From an uncultured Prevotella sp. (GTDB lineage Bacteria > Bacteroidota > Bacteroidia > Bacteroidales > Bacteroidaceae): a stretch of DNA of 62,041 bases. Below, piece by piece: positions 8,364-17,496 of this stretch. A program made the translations under genes and the position numbers. Positions within the stretch are counted from its first letter, which is position 1. The number at the start of each line of letters is the position of its first letter. The DNA is taken from contig ONHQ01000015.1 of assembly GCA_900317685.1 (NCBI GenBank), forward strand, positions 1 to 62,041, written 5' to 3'. The notes below the pieces were generated by a model. The model saw only the letters and a program-made list of their open reading frames with translations, did no database searches and was not told the origin of the DNA.

Positions 8364-9455
8364 CTATTTCCGCCGCAAGATGTCGACATAATAGTCGAGA
8401 TAGGCATCAGCCGCCTTGTCCCAGTCGAATTGTGCCACCTGCCTCAAAACGGCATCGCGGCACGCTGCCTCATGGCTTTTCCATTGCCGGAGCCCATCGC
8501 TCACTGTGGCAGCCATCGTCTGAGGCGAGAGATCTGTGAAGTAGCAGGCTGCCTCCCCTCCCACCTCAGGCAGAGATGTACAACGGGACAGAAAAACGGG
8601 CTTGCCACAGGTCATTGCTTCAGCAGGAGGAAGACCGAAGCCTTCACTACGCGATGTGAAGAGAAACGCCTCGCAATGCTGGTAGAGCCACGTCTTCTCG
8701 GCCTCATCGACCATGCCGAGCAACGTGACGTTGGTCAGATGATACCGGTCTATGACAGTCTGGAGACGCTGCCGGTCGCTGTCACTGCCTTTGCCGGCTA
8801 CCACGAGTTGCTTGTCGGGCAGGAATGCCATCATGGACACGACCTCGTCAACATTCTTTTTTCTGTCCCAGCCAGAGAGCATCAGCAGGTAGGAATCTGA
8901 GGACAAGCCCTCAGGCCGGCGGCCTGCCAGCGTGTCGTGGCGCGTCACACCATTGTGTACCACACGCTCGGGCAGCGATACCGTGAAGTGATCATGCACA
9001 TCTTGCTGCGTGAACTGCGAGATAAAGGACAGATGAGTGGCAACACGCAACATGTGTTCGATGCGAGCAACTTTGCGGCGCTCTTTCTCCGGACTGATGT
9101 CGTTGTGGAAGAAATTGACGTCGTGGATGGTAAGCAGCGTGCTTGGTGCAAGGCGGCGTCTGACCACAGGCTGCTGCTGAGTGAGGTGCAGCAAATCGAA
9201 GTGAGGAAGAGCGACAAGGGACGGCACATGGTTGAGCAGCAGCGCCCGGAAGTGGTTGAGCACATAGTACCCGACATCCTCACCATATCGTCCCACATAG
9301 TTTTGCGGCACGATGAAGGTAAAGCGAATGTCATCTTGCTCTTTCACCGCCTTGGCCTTGGCGGCCAATCTGCGCGCTATGTTATCGTCAAACTCACTCA
9401 ATCCCACAAAGGGATGCCTGAGATCATAGAGATATATACCAACGTTTTTTGTCAT
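8364..9455 (-). CDS. Glycosyltransferase family 4
   Basis: A GT-B glycosyltransferase of 363 residues. The N-terminal half has LLTIHDVNFFHNDISPEKE and VRRRLAPS; the donor half has LMLSGWDRKKNVDEVV, the helix after LLGMVDEAEK, and the signature FTSRSEGFGLPPAEAMTCG. These match mannosyltransferase-type GT4 enzymes. It follows the LPS kinase gene by 20 bp when started at ATG 9455; a GTG at 9479 would overlap the kinase stop codon by 4 bp (GTGA) and is a possible coupled start. It is the last gene of the run that starts with miaB. Confidence 0.88.
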   Translation of the reverse strand: MTKNVGIYLYDLRHPFVGLSEFDDNIARRLAAKAKAVKEQDDIRFTFIVPQNYVGRYGEDVGYYVLNHFRALLLNHVPSLVALPHFDLLHLTQQQPVVRRRLAPSTLLTIHDVNFFHNDISPEKERRKVARIEHMLRVATHLSFISQFTQQDVHDHFTVSLPERVVHNGVTRHDTLAGRRPEGLSSDSYLLMLSGWDRKKNVDEVVSMMAFLPDKQLVVAGKGSDSDRQRLQTVIDRYHLTNVTLLGMVDEAEKTWLYQHCEAFLFTSRSEGFGLPPAEAMTCGKPVFLSRCTSLPEVGGEAACYFTDLSPQTMAATVSDGLRQWKSHEAACRDAVLRQVAQFDWDKAADAYLDYYVDILRRK

Positions 9456-9475
9456 TATCTGATAAGAGAGATTGA

Positions 9476-10231
9476 TCACAGCTCCAAGGGAAAGCTGATG
9501 TCATGATGTTTGGCGTAATGTGTCCAAAACTTTCGGCGGCTTTCCATCACCTTGCGTTCACAGTCGTCGGGGCTGAAGCCCCTCAATCTCGCATACTCGC
9601 GGGCAAGAATTCTGAAAAACGCTTTCGGCCCCCATAACCGCCGGAAGCACTCGCAGCCCAGTTGCTCACTGACCGCTCCGAAGCGCATACGATTGATGTC
9701 GACGATAGAGAAGCGGAAAGTTCCGTCGTCATCCCGGTCCCAAAGGATGTTGCCGGGCGAATAGTCGCAGTGATACACTTCCTGCTGGTGCATGTGAGCC
9801 GTGAAGTGGGCCAAGGCCAGAGCCAATGGCTCATAAAGCTCAGGCTGCGCCTCAGAGACCTCGTAGAGGCGGTGGCGGTAGGGACATTGCAGGCTGATGA
9901 AATAGCTGAGTCCGATCAGTCCACAATGACGGTACTCGATATAGGCCACAGCCTGCGGCGTTTCGATACCTTTCGCCTTGAGGATAGAGGGATAGGTCCA
10001 TGCGCGCAAGCCCTTGGGCTGACGGAGTCCGAGCGAGTAGGCCAGGCTGTTGATGCCGTGTGGCGCATGATAGCGCTTCACGTTGAGCACCGTGCCGTCA
10101 GGAGCCACAAAGCTCTTGATGAGATTGCGCCGGCCACCATAGATATACGTTCCCTCGCTGTCCATACGATTGGGCAACTGTAGCAGGAAATCCCTCAGCG
10201 CTTCATAGTCGGGATGGATAAGTACTTTCAT
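9476..10231 (-). CDS. LPS kinase, WaaP/Kdo kinase-like family
   Basis: A small protein-kinase-fold enzyme of 251 residues that would phosphorylate a sugar of the lipid A-core region at the cytoplasmic face. The catalytic loop is HQQEVYHCDYSPGNILW (HxD...N) and the metal-binding Asp follows in FSIVDINRMRFG. The Lys of the nucleotide site is probably in NLIKSF. The family (PF06293 and relatives) includes WaaP/RfaP and Kdo kinases. Its position between a galactofuranosyltransferase-like gene and a GT4 gene, downstream of an acyltransferase and an MsbA-like exporter, supports a core-LPS role. The sugar acted on is unknown. Confidence 0.85.
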   Translation of the reverse strand: MKVLIHPDYEALRDFLLQLPNRMDSEGTYIYGGRRNLIKSFVAPDGTVLNVKRYHAPHGINSLAYSLGLRQPKGLRAWTYPSILKAKGIETPQAVAYIEYRHCGLIGLSYFISLQCPYRHRLYEVSEAQPELYEPLALALAHFTAHMHQQEVYHCDYSPGNILWDRDDDGTFRFSIVDINRMRFGAVSEQLGCECFRRLWGPKAFFRILAREYARLRGFSPDDCERKVMESRRKFWTHYAKHHDISFPLEL

Positions 10232-10317
10232 GGAAATCTCTTTAACGAACTACCAAAACGGAAACGGATGACGGGGATGCACACCGCCGGGAAACGACAT
10301 CTGTCGTGCCCCATGGC

Positions 10318-11370
10318 TTAGGCATCTTTCTCCAACGTTTGTAAAGCCTTGGTGACTGCCTCTTGGAGATGGCAACCCTCGGAGAGCCTGCGGGCAACAG
10401 CGAGCGCATTTGTCCGCATGGTGGTCATCTCCTCAGGCGTGATGCGCCGCAGGATGTCATCGAGGTCTCGGAGCGAGTCGATGCAGATGCCAATATGATG
10501 CTGTCTGACCAGTGGTGCCAAGGCAGCCTTGCTCCAGATGATCACAGGAAGCCCGGCACGGAGATAGAACGACATCTTGTGCGGACTGTTGTACTGCAAA
10601 TAGGTTCCGAAGTTACCGGTACAGCCATCCACACTGTCGCCATCCCATATCAGGCCAAAGTCGGCGTCGACATGCGCAATAAATTCGTCGGCGGGCGAAA
10701 AGCCGTGGAAGGAGATGTGCGGAGAGTCTTCGAGTTGACCGAGTCCGTCCTTGTTTCCGTAGACCACAAGACTGTAGCTCTTGACGATGACGGGCATCTG
10801 CAGGAAGAAGCTGTTCTTGCGCGAATTGAGCGATCCGGCATAGACGACCTTCAGCGGGCCATGGATTCCATCGGCATAGCTCCGCTGCTGCGGCATGTTT
10901 GGCGAGAGATAGTCAAACAATCCGAGAGCTCCCGTGGGACGTTTGAGCCCGTTGTCGTGCAGCCACTGCTCCATAGCCTCGTTCGACGCGATGACATAGT
11001 CGGCATGGGACAGCCGGCTTATCTCATGACGCACGCTGAGCTTGCGGCGACGGAAAGAACCAAGATCGTGGATCAACGCCACCACACGAGAGCCTTTGAG
11101 ATGAGCCACATTACAGATAAACGAGAAGTATTTCTTCAAGGGATATTGCAGCAATATGATGTCGTGACGGCCCGTAAACAAACAGAGGCGCGCCACTCCC
11201 ATGAGGTCAAGAAAGAAGGCAGCCACCTTGTTGTCGATAAACGAGCGGTGGAGACCGATATTCTCAAACCCCATTCTCTGCATGATGTCCTCATTGTCGG
11301 TCTTCGCTTTGTTGCCGGCACTCGTGCGATTGTAATAGTTACGCGTTATGAAATAATGATGCTGTGACAC
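10318..11370 (-). CDS. Galactofuranosyltransferase-like glycosyltransferase (WbbI type)
   Basis: A protein of 350 residues with a GT-B layout. It matches the beta-1,6-galactofuranosyltransferase group by the segment FGLIWDGDSVDGCTGNFG followed by LQYNSPHKMSFYLRAGLPVI, which is diagnostic of that family, and by VALIHDLGSFRRR in the N-terminal half. It would add Galf or a similar sugar to the LPS core or O-glycan. No UDP-galactopyranose mutase gene is in the window, so the donor is inferred only from family resemblance. It lies 35 bp after the acyltransferase gene; an 86-bp spacer follows before the kinase gene. Confidence 0.8.
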   Translation of the reverse strand: MSQHHYFITRNYYNRTSAGNKAKTDNEDIMQRMGFENIGLHRSFIDNKVAAFFLDLMGVARLCLFTGRHDIILLQYPLKKYFSFICNVAHLKGSRVVALIHDLGSFRRRKLSVRHEISRLSHADYVIASNEAMEQWLHDNGLKRPTGALGLFDYLSPNMPQQRSYADGIHGPLKVVYAGSLNSRKNSFFLQMPVIVKSYSLVVYGNKDGLGQLEDSPHISFHGFSPADEFIAHVDADFGLIWDGDSVDGCTGNFGTYLQYNSPHKMSFYLRAGLPVIIWSKAALAPLVRQHHIGICIDSLRDLDDILRRITPEEMTTMRTNALAVARRLSEGCHLQEAVTKALQTLEKDA

Positions 11371-11405
11371 GTTGTGATTTTGCTTTATAGGTTATCTACC
11401 ATCCT

Positions 11406-12350
11406 CTACTCTTTCTCGTCCATCTCTTCTTTCCGTTCTATCACCTTGCCGTTGACGACCATGAATCGGCGGTCAAACTCTTCATGAGTACGTTTCCAGT
11501 GGTTGTGAGTCCAGAGATAGTATTCGGGCTGGCGGTTGATGGTTTTCTCCAACATGGCAAAGAACTCGCGCGTGATACCAAATTCAGGCAGTGAGTTCGG
11601 CTCGCGGGTGATGAGATGGTAGGTACACGTATAGTAGCCACGACGCGGACGTGCCATCTCCACGTAGAAGACTGCATTGTTCATCTTGCGCATGATGCGC
11701 TCGGCTCCCGTGAACACCGGCGTGTCGTGGTTGAGGAAGGGCAGCCAGCAATGGATATTTTCCCATTTGGGTGCCTGGTCGGCGATATATCCGAATATAG
11801 ATCTACGCCCTTCCTGCCGGAGTTGGATGAGCTGTCTGAGAATGTCTTTCTTGGGTATGGTGATCGCATTGGGCTGAGACGAACGGATGCGGCGGAAGAG
11901 ATAGTCAAAGGCATCGCTGTGCAGCGGATCATAGATAAGCCCCATGACACGCTCAGGCGGCAAGCCGATGCCTACACAGGAAAGCCATTCCCAATTGCAG
12001 TAGTGGCCGAGGATGGCGGCCACGTCCTGTCCCTCTTTGAAGCATTGCTCCACTTGCTCGGAGTTATAGGTGGTGAACCGGCGGCGCAACTCCTTGTCGC
12101 TGATGCTCAGAAGTTTCAATGCTTCGAAGAAATAGTCGCAGAACCAATGGTAGAAGCGACGCTCCAGATGCACGATCTCTGAGTGGCCTTTCTGTGGAAA
12201 AGCCGTGGAGAGGTTGCGCCGCACGATCTTGCGGCGGTAGCGCACCACATAGTATACGAGCACAAACTCCATGTCAGAGAGCACGTAAAGCACCCGGAAC
12301 GGCAGGAGCGACAGTGCGTAGAAAAGCCAATATACGATTTTCGTCATCAT
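11406..12350 (-). CDS. Lipid A acyltransferase-like protein (LpxL/HtrB family)
   Basis: A protein of 314 residues with an N-terminal membrane-associated helix (KIVYWLFYALSLLPFRVLYV) and the HxxxxE catalytic motif in AILGHYCNWEW. YIADQAPKWEN is the region that positions the acyl donor in LpxL/LpxM enzymes, and FTGAERIMRKMN is also typical. It would transfer a secondary acyl chain from acyl-ACP to lipid A on the inner leaflet. It starts 20 bp after the MsbA-like exporter gene, so acylation and flipping are co-transcribed. ATG codons at 12350 and 12347 are both possible starts. Confidence 0.87.
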   Translation of the reverse strand: MMTKIVYWLFYALSLLPFRVLYVLSDMEFVLVYYVVRYRRKIVRRNLSTAFPQKGHSEIVHLERRFYHWFCDYFFEALKLLSISDKELRRRFTTYNSEQVEQCFKEGQDVAAILGHYCNWEWLSCVGIGLPPERVMGLIYDPLHSDAFDYLFRRIRSSQPNAITIPKKDILRQLIQLRQEGRRSIFGYIADQAPKWENIHCWLPFLNHDTPVFTGAERIMRKMNNAVFYVEMARPRRGYYTCTYHLITREPNSLPEFGITREFFAMLEKTINRQPEYYLWTHNHWKRTHEEFDRRFMVVNGKVIERKEEMDEKE

Positions 12351-12369
12351 TGTCTATCGTTTCGATGGA

Positions 12370-14190
12370 TCAGCTCTGCATGTCGTGCAGACGCTTGTAA
12401 TATCCTTGCAGAGCCATCAGCTCGTCGTGGGTGCCCCGCTCCACAATCTTTCCCTCATGGAGCACACAGATCTCGTCGGCATTCTTGATCGTCGAGAGAC
12501 GGTGAGCGATCGCCACCGTGGTGCGTGTCTTCATCAGTCGCTCCAGCGCATCCTGCACGAGTCGCTCGCTCTCGGTGTCGAGCGCAGAGGTAGCCTCGTC
12601 AAGGATGAGGATGGGCGGATTCTTGAGGATGGCGCGCGCAATGCTGACACGCTGACGCTGTCCGCCTGAGAGACGTCCGCCGCGGTCGCCGATGTTGGTG
12701 TCGAAACCATGCTCCGAAGCCATGATGAAGTCATAGGCATTGGCGATCTTTGCCGCGCGGATGACCTCTTCCTTGCTGGCGTTGTCCACGCCGAAGGTGA
12801 TATTATTATAAAAGGTGTCGTTGAAGAGGATTGCCTCCTGATTGACATTGCCGATGAGCTGACGCAGATCGTGGATACCGAGGTCCTTGACGTTGATGCC
12901 GTCGATGAGCACCTCACCCTCCTGCACGTCGTAATAACGCGGTATCAAGTCCACCATCGTGGATTTACCCGACCCGCTCTGTCCTACGAGCGCAACGGTT
13001 TTGCCCTTGGGAATGACAAGGTTGATGTCATGAAGCACCCACTGGTTGTCATACTTAAACGAGACGTGGCGGAACTCTATCTGGTGTTCAAAGCTGCTGA
13101 TAGTCTTTGGATGAGCCGCTTCCTTGATATGGGATTCGGCCTTGAGAATCTTGTCGACACGCTCCATAGATGCCAGTCCTTTCGGAATATTATAGCTGGC
13201 TTTGGAGAATTCTTTCAGAGGATTGATGATGCTGTAGAGAATCACCATGTAGTAAATAAAGGTAGGACCACTGAGCACTTGCTTGTTGAGCACCAGAATG
13301 CCGCCAAACCAAAGCACGATGACGATCATCACTGTGCCTAAGAACTCGCTCATGGGGTGGGCCAGCTGCTGGCGCGTATTCACCTTCATGATGTTGTCGC
13401 GGTAAGCAGAGTTGATGCTGTCGAAACGCCTGTTCATCTTCTCTTCAGCACAGAAGGCCTTGATGATGCGCAGTCCGCCCAAAGTTTCCTCCACCTGACT
13501 CATGGTGTCGCTCCACAAGCCCTGTGCCTTGATACTCCGCTGCTTGAGCTTTCGGCCCACCTGTCCCATGAACCATCCGAAGATAGGCACAAAGACTATG
13601 GTGAACAGTGTCAGTTGCCAACTGATCAACAGCATGGCCACGAAGTAAGAGATGATCAGCACCGGATTCTTGAACAGCATGTCGATGCTCGACATGATGG
13701 AGTTTTCTATCTCCTGCACATCGCCCGTCATGCGGGCAATGATGTCGCCTTTGCGCTCGTCGCTGAAGAAGCCGAGGTCAAGCGATGTGATCTTGCGGTA
13801 GAGCTGATTGCGGATGTCACGCACCACACCGGTGCGGATAGGGATGATCGTTGCCGAGGAGAGGAAGTAAGCCAGCGTTTTCAAGCCCGTCATCACGACC
13901 AACAGAAGACCAATGAGAAGCAGTGTCGTGGAAGAACCGAACTCCGCGATGACCTGCTGCACCAAATAGTCGGCATTGTTGCTCAACACTTCTTTGTTCC
14001 ATGCCCAAGGCAACATCGTGGTTGCCGTATGGGCATCCTCCGTCTTAAACAGGATTTGCAACAAAGGAATGAGCGTCATAAACGAGAAGATGTTCAGTAT
14101 CGCTGAAAGGATATTGAACAGGATGGACAGTGCCAAATATTTCTTGTAGGGCGGCAGAAACCGTCGGAGTACTTGCAGAAACTCTTTCAT
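12370..14190 (-). CDS. MsbA-like ABC transporter, fused permease and ATPase
   Basis: A half-transporter of 606 residues that dimerises. Residues 1-340 hold six membrane helices; residues 370-600 hold the ATPase with Walker A GQSGSGKST (403-411), the signature LSGGQRQRVSIARA, Walker B ILILDEATSALD and the switch His in VAIAHRLST. Length and sequence fit lipid exporters of the MsbA type, and the neighbouring lipid A acyltransferase supports flipping of the lipid A-core. It follows miaB by 15 bp and probably shares its promoter. Confidence 0.87.
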   Translation of the reverse strand: MKEFLQVLRRFLPPYKKYLALSILFNILSAILNIFSFMTLIPLLQILFKTEDAHTATTMLPWAWNKEVLSNNADYLVQQVIAEFGSSTTLLLIGLLLVVMTGLKTLAYFLSSATIIPIRTGVVRDIRNQLYRKITSLDLGFFSDERKGDIIARMTGDVQEIENSIMSSIDMLFKNPVLIISYFVAMLLISWQLTLFTIVFVPIFGWFMGQVGRKLKQRSIKAQGLWSDTMSQVEETLGGLRIIKAFCAEEKMNRRFDSINSAYRDNIMKVNTRQQLAHPMSEFLGTVMIVIVLWFGGILVLNKQVLSGPTFIYYMVILYSIINPLKEFSKASYNIPKGLASMERVDKILKAESHIKEAAHPKTISSFEHQIEFRHVSFKYDNQWVLHDINLVIPKGKTVALVGQSGSGKSTMVDLIPRYYDVQEGEVLIDGINVKDLGIHDLRQLIGNVNQEAILFNDTFYNNITFGVDNASKEEVIRAAKIANAYDFIMASEHGFDTNIGDRGGRLSGGQRQRVSIARAILKNPPILILDEATSALDTESERLVQDALERLMKTRTTVAIAHRLSTIKNADEICVLHEGKIVERGTHDELMALQGYYKRLHDMQS

Positions 14191-14205
14191 GTCATTTCGA
14201 TTTTC

Positions 14206-15612
14206 TTATTCTTCCCCAACGACTTCTCCCATGAGTGTGGCTGACGATGAGTCTGTGATGCGCACCATGACGCGCTCGCCGGGACGGTGGTTGCCGCGCG
14301 TGATGACGACAGCCTTGTTTTGTGGCGTGCGGCCCATGAGCTGATCGTGGGAACGTTTGGCATAGCGCTCAAGGAGCACCTCAAAGGTCTTGCCCTCGTC
14401 GAGCTTGTTGCGCTCGGCCGAGATCTCGGTCTGCAGACGGATGAGCTCATTGAGACGGCGAATCTTCTCTTCCTCGGGCACATTGTCGGGCAGGTGCTTG
14501 GCAGCGTAGGTGCCGGGACGCTCGCTGTATTTAAACATGAAGGCGGCGTCAAAACCAACCTCACGCACGAGACTCATCGTCTCTTGGAAGTCCTCCTCGC
14601 TCTCGTCGTGATAACCCACAAAGATGTCTGTCGTCAGTCCGCAGTCGGGGATGATACGGCGGATGGCAGCCACCTTGTCGAGATACTGCTGGCGCGTGTA
14701 CTTTCGGTTCATCAAGTGCAGCACCTTGTCGCTGCCGCTCTGTGCCGGGAAATGAATATGGTTGCAGAGGTTGGGCTCATCAGCAATGGCGTGCAGGATG
14801 TCCTCGGTCATATCCTCAGGATTGGACGTGGTGAAGCGCACACGCATGTCGGGTACGCTCTCGGCCACACGCCGCAGGAGTTCGGCAAAGGAACATACGT
14901 GGAGCTCCGTGCCGTCAGCCTCGTTGATGATGATGCCGTTTTCGGGCCGCTGACCGTTGGGCAGCAGGCCATAGCTGTTGACATTCTGTCCCAGGAGAGT
15001 GACTTCCTTGAATCCTTTGTCGTGAAGATCACGCACCTCGCGCAAGATGCTCTCCACGTCGCGCGACCGCTCGCGGCCACGGGTATAGGGTACGATGCAA
15101 TAATGGCAGAAGTTGTTGCAGCCGCGCATGATGCTCACAAAGCCGCTCACATGGGCCGGGCCCACACGCAGAGGCATGACGTCGCGATAGGTTTCCGTAG
15201 TGGACAACTGAACGTCCACGGCAGGCTGCCCTACCTCTACGGCTGCCACCATCTCGGGCAAATGGAGATAGCTGTCAGGACCACACACGAGATTGGCGTG
15301 ATGGTTCTCGATCAGGTCGTTCTTCACGCGCTCGGCCATACAGCCCAGCACGCCGAGAATCGGCTTGGGGTGCTTGGCTTCGGGATTGTCGTGGGCATGG
15401 CGGCGCTGCTGGGCGAAAAGCGTGTCGAGACGATGATAGATCTTGTTCTCGGCATTCTCGCGCACCGAACAGGTATTGAGAAACACCGCGTCGGCATCTT
15501 CTTCGGTGTCAGTGGGTTCATAACCGGCCATCTGCATGACGGAGGCAACGACTTCGGAGTCGGCTACATTCATCTGGCAGCCATAAGTCTCGATATAGAG
15601 TTTCTTGCTCAT
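14206..15612 (-). CDS. miaB: tRNA-2-methylthio-N6-dimethylallyladenosine synthase
   Basis: A radical-SAM methylthiotransferase of 468 residues that adds the 2-methylthio group to i6A37 of tRNAs reading UNN codons. The N-terminal UPF0004 domain has its cluster Cys residues in YIETYGCQMN, FLNTCSVREN and GVLGCMAERV. The radical-SAM CxxxCxxC is CNNFCHYC, followed by TRGRERSR. A TRAM domain closes the protein. MSKKLYIETYGCQM fixes the start at 15612; a TAACTTTG box at 15640-15647 gives a leader of about 25 nt. It heads the lipid A and core-glycan gene run. Confidence 0.95.
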   Translation of the reverse strand: MSKKLYIETYGCQMNVADSEVVASVMQMAGYEPTDTEEDADAVFLNTCSVRENAENKIYHRLDTLFAQQRRHAHDNPEAKHPKPILGVLGCMAERVKNDLIENHHANLVCGPDSYLHLPEMVAAVEVGQPAVDVQLSTTETYRDVMPLRVGPAHVSGFVSIMRGCNNFCHYCIVPYTRGRERSRDVESILREVRDLHDKGFKEVTLLGQNVNSYGLLPNGQRPENGIIINEADGTELHVCSFAELLRRVAESVPDMRVRFTTSNPEDMTEDILHAIADEPNLCNHIHFPAQSGSDKVLHLMNRKYTRQQYLDKVAAIRRIIPDCGLTTDIFVGYHDESEEDFQETMSLVREVGFDAAFMFKYSERPGTYAAKHLPDNVPEEEKIRRLNELIRLQTEISAERNKLDEGKTFEVLLERYAKRSHDQLMGRTPQNKAVVITRGNHRPGERVMVRITDSSSATLMGEVVGEE

Positions 15613-15639
15613 TCTGTATATGCGTATGTAATAAGACTG

Positions 15640-15647
15640 CAAAGTTA
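15640..15647 (-). promoter_or_regulatory. Promoter -7 box for miaB and the LPS gene run
   Basis: TAACTTTG on the minus strand, 27 bp before the miaB start. It is the only clear promoter for the genes from 15612 down to about 8364. Confidence 0.6.
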
Positions 15648-15722
15648 CGAATAATTCCGCTGATATACAAAACTTTAGTAGTTCTTAGGAGGGCTTTATC
15701 AAGAAATGTCAGCGAAAAGATG

Positions 15723-15730
15723 TACCTTTG
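15723..15730 (+). promoter_or_regulatory. Promoter -7 box for the ECF sigma gene
   Basis: TACCTTTG, 89 bp before the sigma factor start. It matches the housekeeping consensus, so the sigma gene need not depend on itself. Confidence 0.5.
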
Positions 15731-15819
15731 TAATGACTTTCTTTCGTTGAAAAGCAAAAATAGCAGTCAAGAAGTTAACATTCTCTTCACCGAAGGGTAT
15801 TGATAATAAAAAACAGACG

Positions 15820-16311
15820 ATGGACAGACAGCATGTTGAACAGCTTTTCCGCCAGCACTACCGCCGCATGTACAGTGTGGCCTGCTCCCTGCTCTATGAT
15901 GAGCAGGAGAGCAAGGACGTGGTGAGCGAGGTCTTCGCCTATCTGTTAGAGAGCTACACAGAGTTGCTGCCCGCCTCAGCCGAAGGCTACCTGATAGTGG
16001 CTGTACGCAACCGCTGTCTGAAACGGTTGCGCGACAAGAGCAACCGCGAGCGCATTCTCCGCCTCTACGCCACCGAGCCTCAGCCCGATGACAGCTGGCA
16101 GGACGACGAGCAACGACTCTGCCGCCTGCGCACTCAAGCTCACAAGTTGCTCTCGGCCGACGACCTGCGCATCTTCACCCTGCGCTTTCTCGACGGCAAA
16201 GACTATAAGGCCATCTGCGCCGAGACCGGCACGAGCCGTATCGCCGTGTGGAAACATCTGTCGCACATCGTCAAAGTGTTGAAAGAAAACTTCAAACTCC
16301 CAGAGCCATGA
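15820..16311 (+). CDS. ECF-type RNA polymerase sigma factor
   Basis: A sigma-70 family protein of 163 residues with region 2 (EQLFRQHYRRMYSVACSLL...DVVSEVFAYLL) and region 4 (LRIFTLRFLDGKDYKAICAE, then the helix GTSRIAVWKHLSHIVKVLKE). No region 1 or 3 is present, as usual for ECF sigmas. It overlaps the start of the anti-sigma gene by 4 bp (ATGA). The pair belongs to the Bacteroidota type in which an anti-sigma with an STN-like domain responds to an outer-membrane receptor. The obvious partner, the STN-containing protein at 17968, is separated from it by a toxin-antitoxin pair. Confidence 0.9.
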   Translation: MDRQHVEQLFRQHYRRMYSVACSLLYDEQESKDVVSEVFAYLLESYTELLPASAEGYLIVAVRNRCLKRLRDKSNRERILRLYATEPQPDDSWQDDEQRLCRLRTQAHKLLSADDLRIFTLRFLDGKDYKAICAETGTSRIAVWKHLSHIVKVLKENFKLPEP

Positions 16312-17054
16312 ACTATTCCGATGAAGAGAAAATCAAGCGTTTCCTCGACGCACAAGAGCATCCCGAGCACTACACCGACGAGGAACTCCAAGAGATCATA
16401 AACGAGGCCCAACCAATCGTACAGCTGAAACGGGCGCTCACAGAGGAGCGGGCCGAAAACGAAGACATCGACGTGGACAGCGCGTGGCAGGCTTTCTGCC
16501 AGGCCCACGAAGCCCAACCGCATTCCAAGGCTGAGCCGCACGCTGATACGACTCCGCAATCCGACCATACAGCTCAGCCAGATGCAGACTCTGTCACAGT
16601 GCTTTCTCACCACCGCCTTCCCCGTTGGCTGCGCGTGGCCGCTGTCTTTCTCGGTTGCGTGTTGCTTACCGGTGTGGCGCTTGCTGCCATGACCGGATTG
16701 GGCTGGCTCCGCAATCCTTTTGCCAAAGAGAAACCTGAGGTGGCACAGCGCACATCGGTCACAGCCTCATCGCAAGATACCGCCGCAACCGCCGACAGCA
16801 TCTCGCCGAGACAGAAAGTAAGCAAACCAGCCCCCGTGGTCAAAGTCTTCGACAATGCTACCCTTGCTGATATCCTTGATGAGATGGGCCGCTACTATGG
16901 ACTAAAGGTAATTTACCGCAACGCTTCCGCCAAAGCTATCCGTCTGCACTTCCAGTGGGATCAGGCCAAAGGCATAGATGCTGCCCTGTCCGTTCTCAAC
17001 GGCTTCCAGCAGATTGCCGTCACACACAATGGCAATGAGATTGTGGTAGAGTAG
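16308..17054 (+). CDS. Membrane anti-sigma factor with DUF4974 domain
   Basis: A protein of 248 residues. Residues 1-100 are acidic and cytoplasmic, one membrane helix follows at about 105-130 (WLRVAAVFLGCVLLTGVALA), then a Thr/Ser-rich linker and a periplasmic DUF4974/STN-like domain from about 180 (VKVFDNATLADILDEMGRYY). In the FecR-type anti-sigma family this domain receives the signal from the receptor N-terminus. No clear FecR central domain is seen between helix and DUF4974, so this is a shortened version. The ATGA overlap with the sigma gene indicates translational coupling. Confidence 0.8.
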   Translation: MNYSDEEKIKRFLDAQEHPEHYTDEELQEIINEAQPIVQLKRALTEERAENEDIDVDSAWQAFCQAHEAQPHSKAEPHADTTPQSDHTAQPDADSVTVLSHHRLPRWLRVAAVFLGCVLLTGVALAAMTGLGWLRNPFAKEKPEVAQRTSVTASSQDTAATADSISPRQKVSKPAPVVKVFDNATLADILDEMGRYYGLKVIYRNASAKAIRLHFQWDQAKGIDAALSVLNGFQQIAVTHNGNEIVVE

Positions 17055-17121
17055 CTTATTGGATGCCTGATATAGTATTGACATGGAGAATGATACGACA
17101 GAATGTTAAATACATAATAAG

Positions 17122-17154
17122 TTACCATAATATGGTAATTTATTGCTATCTTTG
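17122..17154 (+). promoter_or_regulatory. HigBA promoter with palindromic operator
   Basis: A 17-bp palindrome, TTACCATAATATGGTAA (17122-17138), lies 8 bp before the -7 box TATCTTTG (17147-17154). It therefore covers the spacer between -33 and -7, where an antitoxin repressor would block transcription. The ATG of higB is 19 bp further on. Confidence 0.7.
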
Positions 17155-17172
17155 CAACATTAGAGTTAGACT

Positions 17173-17496
17173 ATGAAAATAGACTTCGATGATCAAGACT
17201 TAAAGGAACTGATAGAGACTGGACATAACAAAAAGTACAAGAAGTTCTCTAAAGTCAAAGTCCTTATGGAAGGTCTGCTGAGAGCTTATCGCGTTATGGA
17301 CGTAGCTCCAAGCACCTCAGCCTTGGCTCGGTTCAGTTTTCTCAAATATGAGAAGTTGAAATATGACTACTCAGGCTACAGCTCTGTGAGAATAGCGAAC
17401 GGACATGTGGAACGCCTAATTTTCACAGAGCATGACAATGGAATAAGAATAAAGTTGGTAGAATTAGATGAAACACATTATGGCAACAAATCATAA
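17173..17496 (+). CDS. higB: HigB-like toxin (RelE/ParE superfamily)
   Basis: A protein of 107 residues, the size and position expected of a HigB-type mRNA interferase: toxin first, HigA antitoxin second, coding ends overlapping. Features are KVLMEGLLRAYRVMDVAPST, a Tyr/Lys-rich central strand (FLKYEKLKYDYSGYSSVRI) and the closing RLIFTEHDNGIRIKLVEL, which fits the last two strands of the RelE fold. Catalytic residues cannot be assigned with certainty. Its AT-rich upstream region and own promoter suggest a later insertion between the sigma/anti-sigma genes and the receptor. Confidence 0.8.
   Translation: MKIDFDDQDLKELIETGHNKKYKKFSKVKVLMEGLLRAYRVMDVAPSTSALARFSFLKYEKLKYDYSGYSSVRIANGHVERLIFTEHDNGIRIKLVELDETHYGNKS

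Noticed and set aside
14287-15654. A 455-codon plus-strand open frame
   Set aside because: Antisense shadow of miaB; rich in His, Val and Leu without any motif. The same applies to the long frames at 6445-7794, 50316-51551 and 52125-53324.
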